From Undaria pinnatifida (lineage: Eukaryota; Sar; Phaeophyceae; Laminariales; Alariaceae): a DNA stretch of 64,000 nt. The position numbers and the translations under genes are program-made. Shown here in pieces: positions 1-13,800 of the stretch; the first letter of the stretch is position 1; each line of letters opens with the position of its first letter. Under the pieces are notes generated by a model. It searched no databases and had not been told where the DNA came from. It saw nothing but the letters and a program-made list of their open reading frames with translations. The stretch is from positions 14,250,392-14,314,391 of the forward strand of contig JABAKD010000029.1 in NCBI GenBank assembly GCA_012845835.1, given 5' to 3'.

Positions 1-937
1 CTCTTGCAGCAACAGCTGTTAAGGAAATGATATCGTACCCGGGACACAGAGACATGCGCACTTCTCGCTGCATGCCGGTACCTCGAACTGCCACGAAGCG
101 TCTATCCGATACTATTTGCCTACTGTCAGCCCCGAGCGTATTGGACCAAAAGCCATCTATGGCGTCAGCAAAACAAACCTAGAATGGGGAATGGTTCACA
201 TCCCTGTGGTACTGTACTGGCCTGGACCTGGCACATCGTAGACTGACTCCCGATTTCACTTTTATATGTTTCTGGTGGAGGCATGAATTGCGTCAGCTGT
301 GATATATGCGTGTACCACCTTGGGTTGTGTGTGTGTTTTTCCCTGGGGTATCCCTCAGCTCCAGAGTGACTGGAGCCTGTCCTGTGACCACGGACTTGAT
401 TATGCAAGTTAATGTGAGAACAACAACAACAACAACAACAACTGTGTGAAGGACGATGTGGTGGGAAGGGCCCTTGAATTACAGCGTGAGAGTGGATGGT
501 GCACGTCAACCGCCGTGGCGCAAAAGCGTAGATCGGCAGTCAAGACCAAACTATCCACGTGATAGGTGTTAGTGTACAGCCACGTTAACAGATGCAGTGC
601 GTCACGCAGCTGCCATAAACCGACAATACATTTTTTAAAACGTGTCCAAGTCAGCTGCGCCACTAAGAGCGCGGGTCGAGGACAACAGTCCCCAGCATAA
701 TATCTGCGCCCCCCCCCGAAGTCACAAGATAAAGGTTTCTTCAAAGCCTAGATCCAGTCTGCGAAGTGAGCGTGTGATTTCCCGAGCAGTAGGCGACCGG
801 GCCGACAGGTGACATTCTTTACGCAAAAAAACACAAAAATATCGAACACATCTACGATTCGGCTGTAGGCATTCCACTTGACTCGGAAACACCAAAAGCA
901 ACCAACTCAACGGACATGCTAAGTTCGTTCCTGCTAC
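1..937. other. Region downstream of KRI1, no gene seen
   Basis: No exon with convincing coding character was found on either strand. The stretch holds one copy of an AAC-tailed retroposon-like repeat (214-443) and otherwise unremarkable sequence. The KRI1 poly(A) region should lie just below 938 on the minus strand, but no signal could be singled out. Confidence 0.5.
214..443 (+). repeat. Dispersed retroposon-like repeat, family A, copy 1
   Basis: About 230 bp ending in an (AAC)n tail at 419-441. It matches 40682-40886 over nearly its whole length, and its 3' part recurs inverted at 60881-60968. A short stem, CTCCAGAGTGACTGGAG, and the block CCTGTGACCACGGACTTG sit before the tail. A simple-repeat tail with 5'-truncated copies suggests a SINE or a LINE 3' end. 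No coding region or clear pol III boxes were seen. Confidence 0.6.
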
Positions 938-1801
938 CTACAACCCGTACGATGCCAACCGAGACTTGGAAACGCCTACAGCGGCAGCAAGCTTTACGGC
1001 CTTCCCTTCGCCCTTCTTCGCCTTTTTCTTCCCACGCTGCCCACCATCTCCCTCCTTACCACTAGAAACCCCGCCACCGCCGCCACCTCCACCTTTACCG
1101 CTAGACCCTCGGCGAGTTTTCTTAATAGAACCGCCTCCCACCACGGGTGCCGGCGCCGTTTGGCCGGCTTTGCCGCTGTCTGCTATTTCAGCGCCCCCCT
1201 CGTGAGCAACCCTGTCCTTATGTGACTCGTCCTGCGCCTCCTCGTCATCCCCGGACAGCCGGCTGCGTTTCTTGCCTCTCTTTTTCCTGCCGCTGCTGCC
1301 GCCGTCTCGATCGTCGTCTTCGGGATTGGTCGCCCCATCCACATCCTCCACCGCCGACATGGGTTGCACCCTCGGCACCAGCTCTGCTTCCTCTTGCCCG
1401 TCCTTACCCCCGCCCGAGCCCACGCCGGCCTGCACCCGCTGCTTCTTCTGCCCCTTCTTACGCCGACGCCTCTTACCTCCTGCTAACTCCGCCGTTACTG
1501 GCGGTTTCGAACCGTCACCGGTTGAGCCGTCCGCTTCCGGAAGGAGTTGCGGCACTGCACCGGCAACGGTTGGGTTTGCCGCCAACTCGGCGGGTGCGAT
1601 AGCGGAGGAGGAAGAAGACGCCGAGGCTTTCTTCTTTCCGCGGCGCCTTTTCTTTGAACGCAGGGCCTGCATCTCCGCCTCGGCGGCTGCTTCCCTCGCC
1701 TTGACCTCCTCTCGAAGTTGTCGCCGCCGACGCGCGTCTAGCTTGGGCTCGTCCGTGCGGTAGGGCGCCAGTTTCTTCAGCGGCACGTACTTGTTCAAGT
1801 C
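938..1801 (-). CDS. KRI1: KRI1 exon 11 and stop (residues 571-857)
   Basis: Acceptor CTTTAAG|GACTTG. It opens with DLNKYVPLKKLAPYR, completing the Kri1 C-terminal domain, then ARRRRQLREEVKAREAAAEA. The rest is low complexity, with Lys/Arg clusters such as KKRRRGKKK and GGKRRRRKKGQKKQR, polyglycine and acidic patches. These look like nucleolar-localisation and disordered sequence. The tail is longer than I would expect from yeast or animals. Confidence 0.9.
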   Translation of the reverse strand, partial: DLNKYVPLKKLAPYRTDEPKLDARRRRQLREEVKAREAAAEAEMQALRSKKRRRGKKKASASSSSSAIAPAELAANPTVAGAVPQLLPEADGSTGDGSKPPVTAELAGGKRRRRKKGQKKQRVQAGVGSGGGKDGQEEAELVPRVQPMSAVEDVDGATNPEDDDRDGGSSGRKKRGKKRSRLSGDDEEAQDESHKDRVAHEGGAEIADSGKAGQTAPAPVVGGGSIKKTRRGSSGKGGGGGGGGVSSGKEGDGGQRGKKKAKKGEGKAVKLAAAVGVSKSRLASYGL

Positions 1802-4800
1802 CTTAAAGGGATATGCACAAACAGGGGGGCGGGGGGGGTGCTCATTATCGCGCACGGTCGTAGACTACAGACCATTGACCCTCGAATACCTGCATTGCCG
1901 GGGCGGATGAAGAACGACAGGTTTTCGCCGACAATGGGGGGTCGGGGGTAGGAACCCACGTATTTCGGGCGGCCCTAGGGAAAAGGGTGTAACGTTGATT
2001 GGTCAAGACTCGTCAGCAGAACAGACACGGGTGCGTCAGTGTTCTGTGTTCCGAGAATGCAAGTTGCCGTCTACTGCGGGTCATCATGCTGTACATGACT
2101 TATCCAGGGGGTATCGACTCTGGCGTACTCGGCCACCAAACCTTGCTGTGCCATTTACACTCACGTAGATATTCGGGTGTACTAAAAAACCCTCTTGGAC
2201 ATGTCCTCAGTACTAAAAGAAGAGCAACCGTAAATTCTTCCCTCAAAATAGCCCAGTAGTCCCTCATTGGGGGGAGGGGCGTGAGCTATGTTACAAACAG
2301 CTTGGCCAAAACGCATCTACTCGTGCAGTAGTAGCCCGGGCACGCGCTACGCAAGGCTTCGCTAGGGCATTTAGCGAGCGCGACCTCGGCGCGACATGGT
2401 GAGGCGGGCAGATCAGCAGCATCTGTGGATGGAGATTACAGCATTGTACCTCGCCAATCTGTGGGCGGAAATATAACAGTGTAGATTATATACATCACCC
2501 AATTTGTGGGATGATTTGTAGCATGGTATACACCTCACCAATCTGTGGGCGGAGATGGTAGCCTCGTGGCGCACCATGCAAAGGGCGTCTCACCTTGTCG
2601 TCGGCCAGCAGAATCTCCTCCGGTGTCAGCCCGAAATCGTTCGATTTTACCTTCGTGTACTTGAACCTGCGAAAGGGCAACAACAGCACAAGGAGGTACC
2701 AGTACCAGCTTATAGCGAAGCCAAGCACGGGACCTGCCTCACGCCACGCCATTCTTCGAAGTTGATATGATATGATATGATATGATATGATATGATATGA
2801 TGTCATATGATATGATATGATATGATATGATATGATGTCATATGATACGATGCGATATTATATGAAATGATATGATATGATGTGATATGATATGAAAAGA
2901 TATGATATGATGTCGTATGAATTTATTCATATCATATCATATCATATCATATATATGAAATGATATGATATGATGTGATATGATATGAAAAGATATGATA
3001 TGATGTCGTATGAATTTATTCATATCATATCATATCATATCATATCATATATTATATGAAATGATATGATATGATGTGATATGATATGAAAATATATGAT
3101 ATGATGTCGTATGAATTTATTCGTATCATATCATATCATATCATATCATATCATATCATACCATATCATAAAATATCATATCATGTAACAGACGCACGCT
3201 AGGGCAGAGGAGAACCAACCATTGTTGTATTTGTTAGGCTCCTCGCACCATTCAGGAGCTCCTTCACCTCTCCCACGAACTCATTTACCTATTAATAGTG
3301 TAGGGAAAAATGAAAGTGATACCATATACTACATATACTACAAGGTTCCCCTTGGGATGCGTATATACCATATACCATACAACATATAACATATACCATA
3401 TACCATATACCATATACCCGATGAACACCATGGCCTAGGTATACATCGAAAAAATACCATTTAAAAAAAACGAAAAGTCCGACGACTTTGGGTCATTAAC
3501 CCTTTTAGCGCCGCACTCCCGACTTGGGTACAAATGACTTGAAGTTACAACTTACATGTAGGACTTGGAAATGGGTTAAGGAGCCCCTTCATTCAGAAAA
3601 CGTTTCAGCCAAAAAAATGTTTACCTCTATCGTAGCATGCGTCAATAGTCCAATAGTCCAATAGTCCAATAGTCCAACAGTCCAATAGTCCAATAGTCCA
3701 ATAGTCCTCCTTTCGCCCCTTTAGGACTGCGTCAACGTTTTTTGGGGACAACTTTCTTGGACTTAGTGTATACGACAGTGTTTTAGTATAAGGGAGGGCT
3801 ATTAGCAGACATGCGGTTACCCGGCGTAAACTGCGCGCTGCCTAGCGGCGTTCGTTGATGCGATCGATCGGTTCAGCAAAATATCACATCTCTTCAATGA
3901 GGGCAAAACGTTCGCCTTGGCTCGTCCGCGCGAGCAAAAACACGAGGCAGCAACCGACGGCCCTCGTGGCTGCGGCAGCGAAAAAACACTTTCGAATAGG
4001 CAAAAAACACAACCCAAAACTGCGCCGACGACTCCACCACCCTGGTGAAAAACAACCTTCCGCCGTAGAACGGCCTACTGGGCGTGCTCTGTGACACGGG
4101 AAGGGTTGGAGGCCAAAAACGATACCTGCGTTCTCACTGCCACGCGGTGTTTTGAACCGAGCTGGACGGGAAAAAGCAAAGACGGCCACAAACTTCGCCG
4201 GTCAGCCCCGGCTGCCAAAGTAGTATTCACAGGCTGTAGGGGTCGAACATGTTAGCGCGCAGCACGCGCTGTCACCAGGGAATAATGGTACGTACCAAAA
4301 ACGTCAGGATGTGGCACTTTGACCGCATGATCGACGGCAATTTTGCAATAATTTACCTAGACTTGACGCGAAACTACCAGGTTTCGGTATACAACGATCG
4401 GTTTGACACCCTTGACGGATGGACGCTTTCCCTTGACTAACCGTCTCCTGGCATATTTGGCAGGCGCGATGCGTTTTCAGGATACTGCGGGCAACCCTCA
4501 GAGAACAACGCTCAGCAAAGCTCGCAAAAACGCCCCCAACAGCGGCATCAAAGCCGCGTCAGTCAAAAAACGCCACAAGGACGAAAACCACTGTAGGAGT
4601 GAAACCAGATCTGTATGAGGCTCCTCTCTCAACCCCGTACCCCTCCCCATACTAATTCGAAGTGATTTATCCCCAAGAACGGGTTTCCAGATGTAAAGGC
4701 ATTAGGGAGCTCTTACGCCTGGCCCAAAACCTGACCACATGGATGAGGAAAATAAAAGTGCAACCACCACGCGTAACACGAACAACATTACAACAACACA

Positions 4801-7800
4801 AGGGTTTTTTTATTGCAATATCGGGTTACCGTGCGTTAGTCTATGAGTACTCGACGAGCGCCGACGGTCAGAATAAGGATGGCCACAAAATTCCACCCCT
4901 ACCAGCGTCACAAACAACCATTGCGCCTTGCACGGCACATAAAACGAACCCAGCCCACCTGCAAGGGATGTCCCCGATGATGTCCTCGTAGTCCAGCTTG
5001 TACAGCTCGTCCAACAGTTGCTCCTTCTGCGCGCCCACTCCACCGAAATCCTCCCCATCTTCCCCCCCCTCCTCATATTCTTCCCAATCCTCCTCTTCTT
5101 CTTCGCCCCCTTCCTCCCAAGTACCGTCGCCCTCCTCGCGCCCCTCCCCCTCCAAATTGGCAGCAGTTTCGTCTCCGTTCTCCGCAGCTTCGTCCGCCCC
5201 CGCGTCGCCATCGTACTGTTCGAGGTCGCCGAGTCCCTCCAGAGGGTCATCCCCGGGTTTCCACCCGTCGTCGGCGTCTTCGGCGTTGTAGTAGCTGTCC
5301 CCGAACGCTTTTTCGGTCACCGCGTCCCATCTAACCCACAAAAATATACCCGCCGGGGATGAGAAACGGATAGGGTTTATTTGGAGAGGAACCATTTACA
5401 GGAGCTATTATATGCGGTTCAAGTGTGGTTCGAGCGCTCAGGGATGGTGCTAGTGTAAGGGCTAGCGTTAGATATACGGTTGAGCTTACGCAAGATTTTC
5501 TTACCCCGGTTTAAGCGTGGTTTGGGGATTCAGGGTTAGGGTTTTAGTGCTCTATGGTTAGGAATAGGGCTGGGTCAGACATTACTATGCCGGCTTAACC
5601 CCCTTTAGACACCCGAAATCCCGCCCTATATTAATTTCAACTAATGTGCCACCGACAACGCCTTTCCAGTTGAAAGGTGTTGCGTGTGGGTTGACCCTTG
5701 AGGGTTAGGGTTAGGGATGCGCATGCTCAAATCAAATTCCAAAAAAATGTCCCCAAAATCGTGTTTCCAGTTGGAGAGGCGTTTTGCGTGGTTTGACCCT
5801 TCAGCATTAGGGTTCCCTAGGGATGGGCACGCTCCATCGAAATCAACCCGTTGGAGTTTGTCTGGAGGGGCACTCTTGATACACACGACCCCGAGGGAGA
5901 GTACCCCAGGTCGGACACTATTCATAGTGCAGTGGTGGAGCCTATAGAAGGCGGTGAAGTGCGAAGCGATTTTGGCAGCCCTGTATCGAGAGACCACCCT
6001 ACCCGTTACAAGGCGGTTGATCGCCATATCGAGATTATAAAGTTGCCTCAATACGGCGATGCCCGCCCTGTCGATTTCATACTGCGCTTTTAGTGTACAG
6101 TGAAGCGTGATATTCAGCCAGTGGACGCCATAGAGTACTGCACCGAGGGAGACACGCGTGCGGGAAGGAAAGAACGATACAGTAACTTAGCAGTACCAAA
6201 AAGTAACTCCGTGAACATCAGTGATGTCAAGAGCACTACAAAAAACACACACAGCAGAGCAGGCAGGGGCACACACGCCTCTTGCATTTCACGGGGTACT
6301 GGCACGATATATTGTTTTTAAGCTGATTGTCGTACAGATATCGCGGAAAATGCACGACCATAGCCATGCCCTTCTGTACTGACAGTACTCTTCGTGTACC
6401 TTCGGGATATGATCTAGGGGCACGCGTATTCTTGCAGCATTAGCAGCAGCAGCAGCAGCAGCAGCAAGGGTGTGACGCATCTTTTTTCTCTCGGGCGGGA
6501 AGAAGCAAAGAGCTCTTGGAGAGCTTGCAGCAGCAGAAGCAGCAGCAGGGGTGTCATGTACCTCTTCTCTCTCAGGGGGGCAGCAGCAGAGAGCTTGCAG
6601 CAGCAGGAGCAGCAGCAGCAGCGGCGGCAGCAGCAGCGGCAGCAGCAGCAGCAGCAGCAGGGGTGTGACGTATATCTCATCTCTCAGGGAGGCAGCAGCA
6701 GAGAGAGGTTTGGTACTCATGTGGAGGCAGCCATGGGCCGTGAAAAGGGCAGGGCGGATACCGCCCTAAACAGGGCCGACCCCGCCCTGTATAGGGTCCG
6801 CATCTATATAGGGCGGTAGTCGTCCTTAATCAGGGCATCTGTCGTGCAAGCCGACTTCGGTCGCCTTTCTCGAGGTGCCGTCCGATTCTGACCGTCTTTC
6901 GGATGCATCAATACTATGCACCCGGTACAGAATAAATTTGTGGTTACACGATTAGGGGTGACGGGTATGCCTGCTAGGGTTGCTTCGCCGTGACCGCATC
7001 CCGCCTGCTCCATCAAATCCAACCCGCCTGGGATGTTCGGGAGCTAAACTATATATATGGACAAGAGCCCGCGAGAGAATGCCACAGGTTAGACAATATC
7101 ATACACCGGTTTGGGTGTGTTTGGAGGGCTAAGGGCTACGGCTGGGGCGAGGATTGCGTTGAAGTACTGTCCCCGAACGCCTTCCCGGCAATGGCACCCA
7201 CTCCATCGAAATCCCTACAAAATAAAATACGGGGACCTCGTACATATTATTCGTACAACAAGTGTGTTTTGACTGAGTGAACACGGCACGCAACCCGCCG
7301 AGGATACGAAAGCGTTTGTCTGGAGAGGATTGGAGAGAGAAAGAGATAACTGGAGAGAGGAAGAGTGTATTGGAGAGAAGGAGAGAATATTGGACAAAGG
7401 AAGAGAGTATTGGAGAAATGAAGAGATATTGGAGAAAGGAAGAGATATTGGACAGAGGAAGAGTTTGTCGGACAAAATAAGAGTTTATTGGAGAGAGGAA
7501 GGGTTCACACTATTATACCACATTGTACTACCATTTAATGACACGGGCCCGTGCAAGAATGATTACCACATTATTTTACTATTATACTAATATACTATTA
7601 TACTATTATAACACTACACTAGTATACCGGTTCGAATGTGGTTTGAGGACCCAGAGACAAAGTTGATTGATTGACGGACAGTTTGATTGACTGATTGACG
7701 GACTATTGATAGTTCATTTCCTGGTTGATTGACGGGTTCATTGACAGACTGGATGACCGGTTGATGGACTGATCGACACCGTGTCTAGTTGGTCGGTCGA

Positions 7801-10800
7801 TTGATTGACTAATCTAATCAATCGATTGATCGATCCGTCCATCCATTAAATCCTGTGTGGTTGATGACTGATTGGCTAATCAACTGATTCAACCCCCACC
7901 TTTCTGCGTCAAAGTCTCCCTCGATCAGCGCTTGGGCGTCCTCCCCCACCCCATCCGGCTCGCCCCCGACACCTCCGCCTTCGCCGTCATCGACGAGGGC
8001 GCCGCCGCTCATTTCCTGAATTGCCTGCAACCGCCTCCGTATCTCCTCGCGCTTCAGATTCTTCAATCGGCGCAGCTCGGCCTCTTTTTTCTGCCGCTCT
8101 TCCGCCTTGCGCGCCCTGGGGAAGTGGTGATGGGAGCATTGAACAAACAAAACCGGAACCAAAAAAAAGGAAAACGAACAAGAAAAATAAAAAAATAAAA
8201 CAACGACGAAACATAACGGTTTGCTCTTCTGTCGGTCTTCTTCCGCCTTGCGCACCCTGGGGGAGAGTCGAGAGAGCAATGTCGATAGTGGACAACCAAA
8301 AAAGGCGAAAAATCTAGTTTTGTATACATCCTCTGGCGGATGGTGAACAACAAAGCTCAAGCGCGCCACACTTTCACGTAGTTTCATACATATCAAGTGT
8401 GTCGATTAACTCAATTGTATTAGCGAACCCGGCGCTATTCATAGCTAGCGTGTTCAGTTCCCATGGAAATGACAGGAGCGGGAGCTGTCCCTGCCGGCAG
8501 TCCCCGTTACTACTCCAGCAGCGCACGCTGCGGTTGGATACGGATACTTGAGCATGTCGACCCCACCCAACCTGACCCCTGGAGATTAGATGCGCCGGAG
8601 ATAGCCACCCGGAAACCCATCCCTCGGTGTAGCGTGGGACTTGCGTGCGCTCACCCGCTAACAAAACCCCCCGGCCATGAGAAAACAGCCTTCCGTCGGA
8701 TTTAGTCCAGTTATGGCCCAGACTTCTCATTCGGGCGTCGGTCCTCGGGAAAACAAAGAGGAAAAAGGAAATGAAAAGGAAAATAACCAGCACACTAAAT
8801 CGAAAAACAGCAAAACAGCAAAACATTGCGCGTCCTCATTATTCCGGCGCTCTTTCGCCTCGCACAGCCTGACGAGGTTGATATGGCAACAACGCATATA
8901 TGCCCCCAGTATACTTCACCCCCCGAGTATACTCGCAGTATGGAAACTACTTTGTACTGCGGGTACTGAGAGTATTGCAGTATCATTGGCCGAGACACTG
9001 CGAGTACTGGCACCTCGCCTTGAAGGTTCGCCGGTTGGAAGCATTGTATTTCATGTTGCTCTTGCTCTCGAGCCCCCTTACTCCCTCCACAGTCTGCGGT
9101 CCACTCTTTCTTTTTGATCGAGTGTCGAGTCCTTCGCACGTTTCCCTCCCTCCCTCCCTTCCCTCCCCCCTTTCCTTCCTCCCAGTCCCCACTCGTCGCG
9201 CCAACTTCTGCAGTAGGGGTAACAGCAACCCCGCGGGGTCAACTAATCTCCGCGTACGGCTGCCCCGCCAACGCGCGCGCGCAATCCCAGTCGTAACCCA
9301 GTCGGAACCCAGTCGTAACCCAGTCGTAACCGAGTCGTAACCGAGTCGTAACCCAGTCGTAACCGAGTCGTAACCCAGTCATAATCCAGTCGTAACCCAG
9401 TCGAAACCCAGTCGTAACCTAGTCGTAACCGAGTCTTAACCCAGTCTTAACCCAGTCTTAACCCAGTCTTAACCCAGTCTTGACCCAGTCTTAACCCAGT
9501 CTTGACCCAGTCTTAACCCAGTCGCAACCGCGTCCCATGCTACGGTGGAGGGAGGCATAATATTATCGGGTGAACGGGGAGAATCCTTTGTCGACTGAGG
9601 TATACTCCAGCCAACATTGTTGCATTCCCATGGGTGTGGTATACATCTGGTATTAATAGTATTGTTTTATCGTTGTTTGCGGAGTGCGCGGACAATTGTT
9701 GCGGGAAAAACAGAGCCCCCCCCTCGCCCCCCCCCGCTATCATACCTGCCTGGTTGGTGAAAACCCTACGTGCTCCATCCCGGAATAGTAGGGATGCGAG
9801 GGTCTATGATCATACGACTACGGCCATGCACGACAAAATGGAGTTACAAATACGTTTTCCTTTCCATTTTTGTTGTTTTCTAACCTGGTTTTCTCGTGGG
9901 TATGTTGGCGTTGGGTTATGGCATTCGTCGGTTTCAATACTCGTCGGTTTCAAAATATTCGTCGGTTTCAATATTCGTCGGTTTTGACATTCATCGGTTT
10001 CAAATATTCGTTGGTTTCGGTTTCAACATTCGTCGGTTTCAATGATATTGATATATACACATTCCAACCAACACCAATTTGGAAATCGCAAACACCCTAA
10101 ATGTCTCAAACACCTCTCGGGTGAGATAGAGGTTTCATTCACGTTAACAACCGACAACAATCAGAAGCCCATCGTATCGTACTACTATTAATAGTAGCGT
10201 GTATCCCACACAAGTCTTCTTCGTGGCGGCATAAGCAGCAAATGCGAGCCTGCGGGCGACAAGCACAACGCAAACAAAAAGCACAACCCAAATCATCTCT
10301 TCTAATGGCAACTCACTTTCTGGACTCCCTTTCTCTTTTGCGGCGGTCATCTTTCCTTCGCATCGACCCAGCAATGTTCCGCGAATGCATCGCGATTTCC
10401 CCGCCCCCCTCCTGCGAAACGCACGCCACAAAAACAACAAAAAGCAGAAGGGCGTGCCAACGTTATGCGAGTTCAGAATGAAAAAAATAAAGCCATCCCA
10501 CGTAGGGGTGCAGCAGAAGATTCTAAGAAGTTTCTAAGCTCCTAACATTAGGAGCTAGCTCAATATCATCTCTATCATCCATCATCATCCATCATCACCC
10601 AAAACGCGATGGCTTCGAAGGCTTTTTTTTGTTTGCGCAACCCTGCCCCAAGGTTTCCATTTGCTATGAGCAAGTTCAACACTCCTAACAAAAAAAATAT
10701 TGTATATTGTACCATACTAGTAATGACCGATATCATGATTTCCATGCTTGAGAAGTTGAACCGGTGAACCAGTCAGAACGTCAGAAGGTCAGAAGGTCAG

Positions 10801-13800
10801 AAGAAACCTTTCGTCCCAAAACCTTCAACACCTACCGTGGGATGACTCAATATTGATAGTAAGTACAATCCTTATTATATACAGTAATACGTTAACGTCG
10901 TGGTAGTGACGTCCAAATGGACCTTTGAAAAATATCTTGGTATAACACCCCCCCCCCAAAAGCTGCGACTCCCGAGCTCCACTCGGTCTCCCCCGACTCG
11001 CCGTGCCGCCAGGTTCCACCCACACAGCAGCACTACGACGTGCCGGCGAAAGAACGGCCGCCGGTGCACCACCTCGGCGAGGGGGGAGCGTGGAAATCGT
11101 CCTCCCGGGGACGGCTCGCTTGCCCCCCCCCGCGCTTTTTCTTCGTCGCTTCCCGCTTTTTTTTTTTTCCAACTAAATTAAACTTTCGAATTGCTTTTTG
11201 GCCACTGGAGCCATGGAAACGAGACGACAAGCGCGCCTGCGTCAACAGCAAGCACAACAACACCGGCACCAATCACAGCAGCGTCGAGCCGTCACCGTCG
11301 TCCGGCGCTCTCGCCGTGCGCAGAATCGGCAACGCGAGAACGATGCCCAAAGCTCTCGCCCTCAGCGAAATCGAAAACGCGACAACGACGCCCGGCGCTC
11401 CCGCTATAGGCAGAATCGAGAACGCGAAAACGACACCAGGCGCTCTCGTCGTCAGCAAAATAGGGATTGCCAAAACCAGGCCAGGCGCTCGCAGCATCGA
11501 CAGAACCGGCAACTCCATAACGCCCGGCGAAGAGATAGGGTGCCTCCCTCACGCTTCTTCATGTCTGCTCTTCCGCTCGAGGACATCTTCGAGGGAGAAT
11601 GGCCCCGGCACATCCTCTCTGCGCGGACCGAGTGCCCTTCCTGCTACGCTCTCCTCTGGGCAGGTCCAGGTAAGACTTCGTACATATTTACAGAGCAGCC
11701 CGTACTTCTCCCCGTCGTCTTACACTGCTGTACGAGGTGCGTATTATCATTGCTTCATATACGTCCTTCAGTACTTATTATTTGCAGCACTTCTTCTCTG
11801 CAGTATTCCACGTTGGGTACTCATCCTCCCTGCGCGGACCGAGTGCCCTTCCTACTACGCTCTCCGCTGGGCAGGTCCACGTAAGACTTCGCACATACTT
11901 ACAGAGCAACCCCGTACTTCTCTCCGTTGTCTTACACTGCTGTACGTTTTATCATTGCTTCATATACGTACTTCAGTACTTATTATTTTCAGTAATACTT
12001 CTCTGCAGTACTCCACGTTGGCTACTCTAACCATTTACGTCCTTACAGCAGTACCTTACGTTGTCTAGCACTGCTGTTGTACCTCGCGCGCTTTACGTTG
12101 TCTTACACTGCTGTACGTTTTATCGTTGCTCTACGTGCATACATACTTCAATACGTATCAATATTATACTGGTATGTACGTATTGCAGTTGATTTATATA
12201 TTTATTGTATACGTCCTTGCAGCGGTGTTATACATTGTCTTACACTGCTGTACGTATATCATTGCTTTACGTACACACTTACCAGTACTTCTTACTCTCG
12301 GAGTATTATTTTCAGTCGTACTTCTCTGCAGTACCCCACGTTGGCTACTCTTATCATCTACGTCCTTACAGCAGTACCTTACGTTGTCTAGCACTGCTGT
12401 TGTACCTGGTGCGTATTTATCTTCTCTCCGTTGTCTTATACCGGTACTTGCTGTACGTATTAAATCTATTTTTTACCCTCTTTATTGTTTACGTCCTTGC
12501 AGCAGTGCTTTACGTTGTCCAACACTGCTGTACGTGTTATCATTGCTTTACGTGCATACTTACTTCCATACTTATTAATCTTATACTGCTGTACGCAATT
12601 TACCTTTTTTTTTGCCCTCTTTATTGTTTACGTCCTTGCAGCGATGTTTTACATTGTCTTACACTACTGTACGTATATCATTGCTTTATGTACGTCGTGC
12701 ATACTTCAGTACTTTATTGTTTAAGTAGTACTTGACGTTGTCTTACGATGCTGTACGTATTGCAGTTTATTTATGTGCACACTTCCAGCGGAACTTCACG
12801 TTAGCTATCCTGCCTTGGACGTCTTACTTCGCTTCTTTCTCAGATGGTCGAGAAGCTCCTTCCCTCTGCTGCCATTACGGTAAAGTTCGCCTGTGGCCCC
12901 TCCTGCGAGCCCGGATCCACTTCTCCTCGACTTTTTGCGGGGGGACACGGCACAATCCGGAGCATTCCTCGCCAGCATTCGGCGCATCAATTCCGCTTTC
13001 TCCTTCACCTCCACCGGTTCCAGTCTTGGCGTTCTCCTCCGCCAGGTTGGGTTCGCGCACGGCCCGCCGACATTCGTTATACAGGGGGCGTTCCACCACT
13101 ACCTCAGAAGCCCTATGCCGCAGGCCGGGCACCACCCACAGTATGCCGAGAGATATTACCACAGCGCTGAGGAAGAGCAGCTCAGGTATCGATTGAATAA
13201 CTCCGAGGAGCTAAGCACTTCGCTTCATGCAGGGCCCATGGCCACCGTAAAGGGTATCCTCTCGCGGGTAAACCCTTATGTCAGCATCTACCGATCAGTA
13301 ATCGACATTTACAGGTCGAGCGAGATCGCCGCGCCGCGAGAGCTGCTGAACTCCTCATGCTGAGAACATGCGTATCTTCCTGCGCACCAGCAGCACGCCC
13401 AATCCACGTCGGTACAACGCCTCCTCCGCCCCGATTGAAGTTGCTGCGATCCTTCCGGACTCAAACGAAAAAGCCCGCGGAGGCCGCGACATTGTCGTGC
13501 ATGATTCTCGGCGTGGATTGATGCGGCTCTCCGCCACCCACCCGTCGTATGAGCCTCTGGCGTACCCCATACTCAACCCCACCGGTGTTTCGGGCTGGCA
13601 CGGCAACATCGACCTCGGCCTGCAGCAAGGCGGTGGTGTTCATACTCCCCTTTGCCCGCAGCCGGACAGGGGTGCTCATGGTGGCGTGCCAGGCGACCGC
13701 CTTCACCGCGACGACGGACGTGACCAGCCGGCGCCACGTGAAGGCGGAGCCAGGGGTAGCGAGAGAAAGAAAGTGTCACAGAGGGAGTTCTTCACCTATC

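Larger units (their letters stand above)
5331..7899. other. KRI1 intron 8, repeat-rich
   Basis: No further exon is needed or seen here. The intron holds a TTAGGG-like patch near 5700, CAG/CTG-rich repeats at 6437-6690, a GGAGAGA-type purine repeat at 7320-7500 and a GATT-type repeat at 7655-7860. Confidence 0.6.

Noticed and set aside
966-1763. Plus-strand Pro/Ser-rich open frames
   Set aside because: They are the antisense of KRI1 exon 11, whose low-complexity Lys/Gly/Ser code leaves the other strand open.
5695-5716. TTAGGG-like interstitial telomere repeat
   Set aside because: Only two to three units within a GGTTTAGGG-rich intron stretch, too few to call.
6414-6819. Poly-Gln, poly-Ser and poly-Cys/Leu frames
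   Set aside because: CAG-tract translations inside KRI1 intron 8, with no flanking coding signal.
9289-9535. Regularly spaced repeats resembling a CRISPR array
   Set aside because: Units are contiguous 11-mers without unique spacers, in a eukaryotic intron.
11040-12068. 342-residue plus-strand frame
   Set aside because: Shifted frame over Helitron exon 1 and its tandem-repeat intron. The zinc-like and Helitron-like text is in a different frame.
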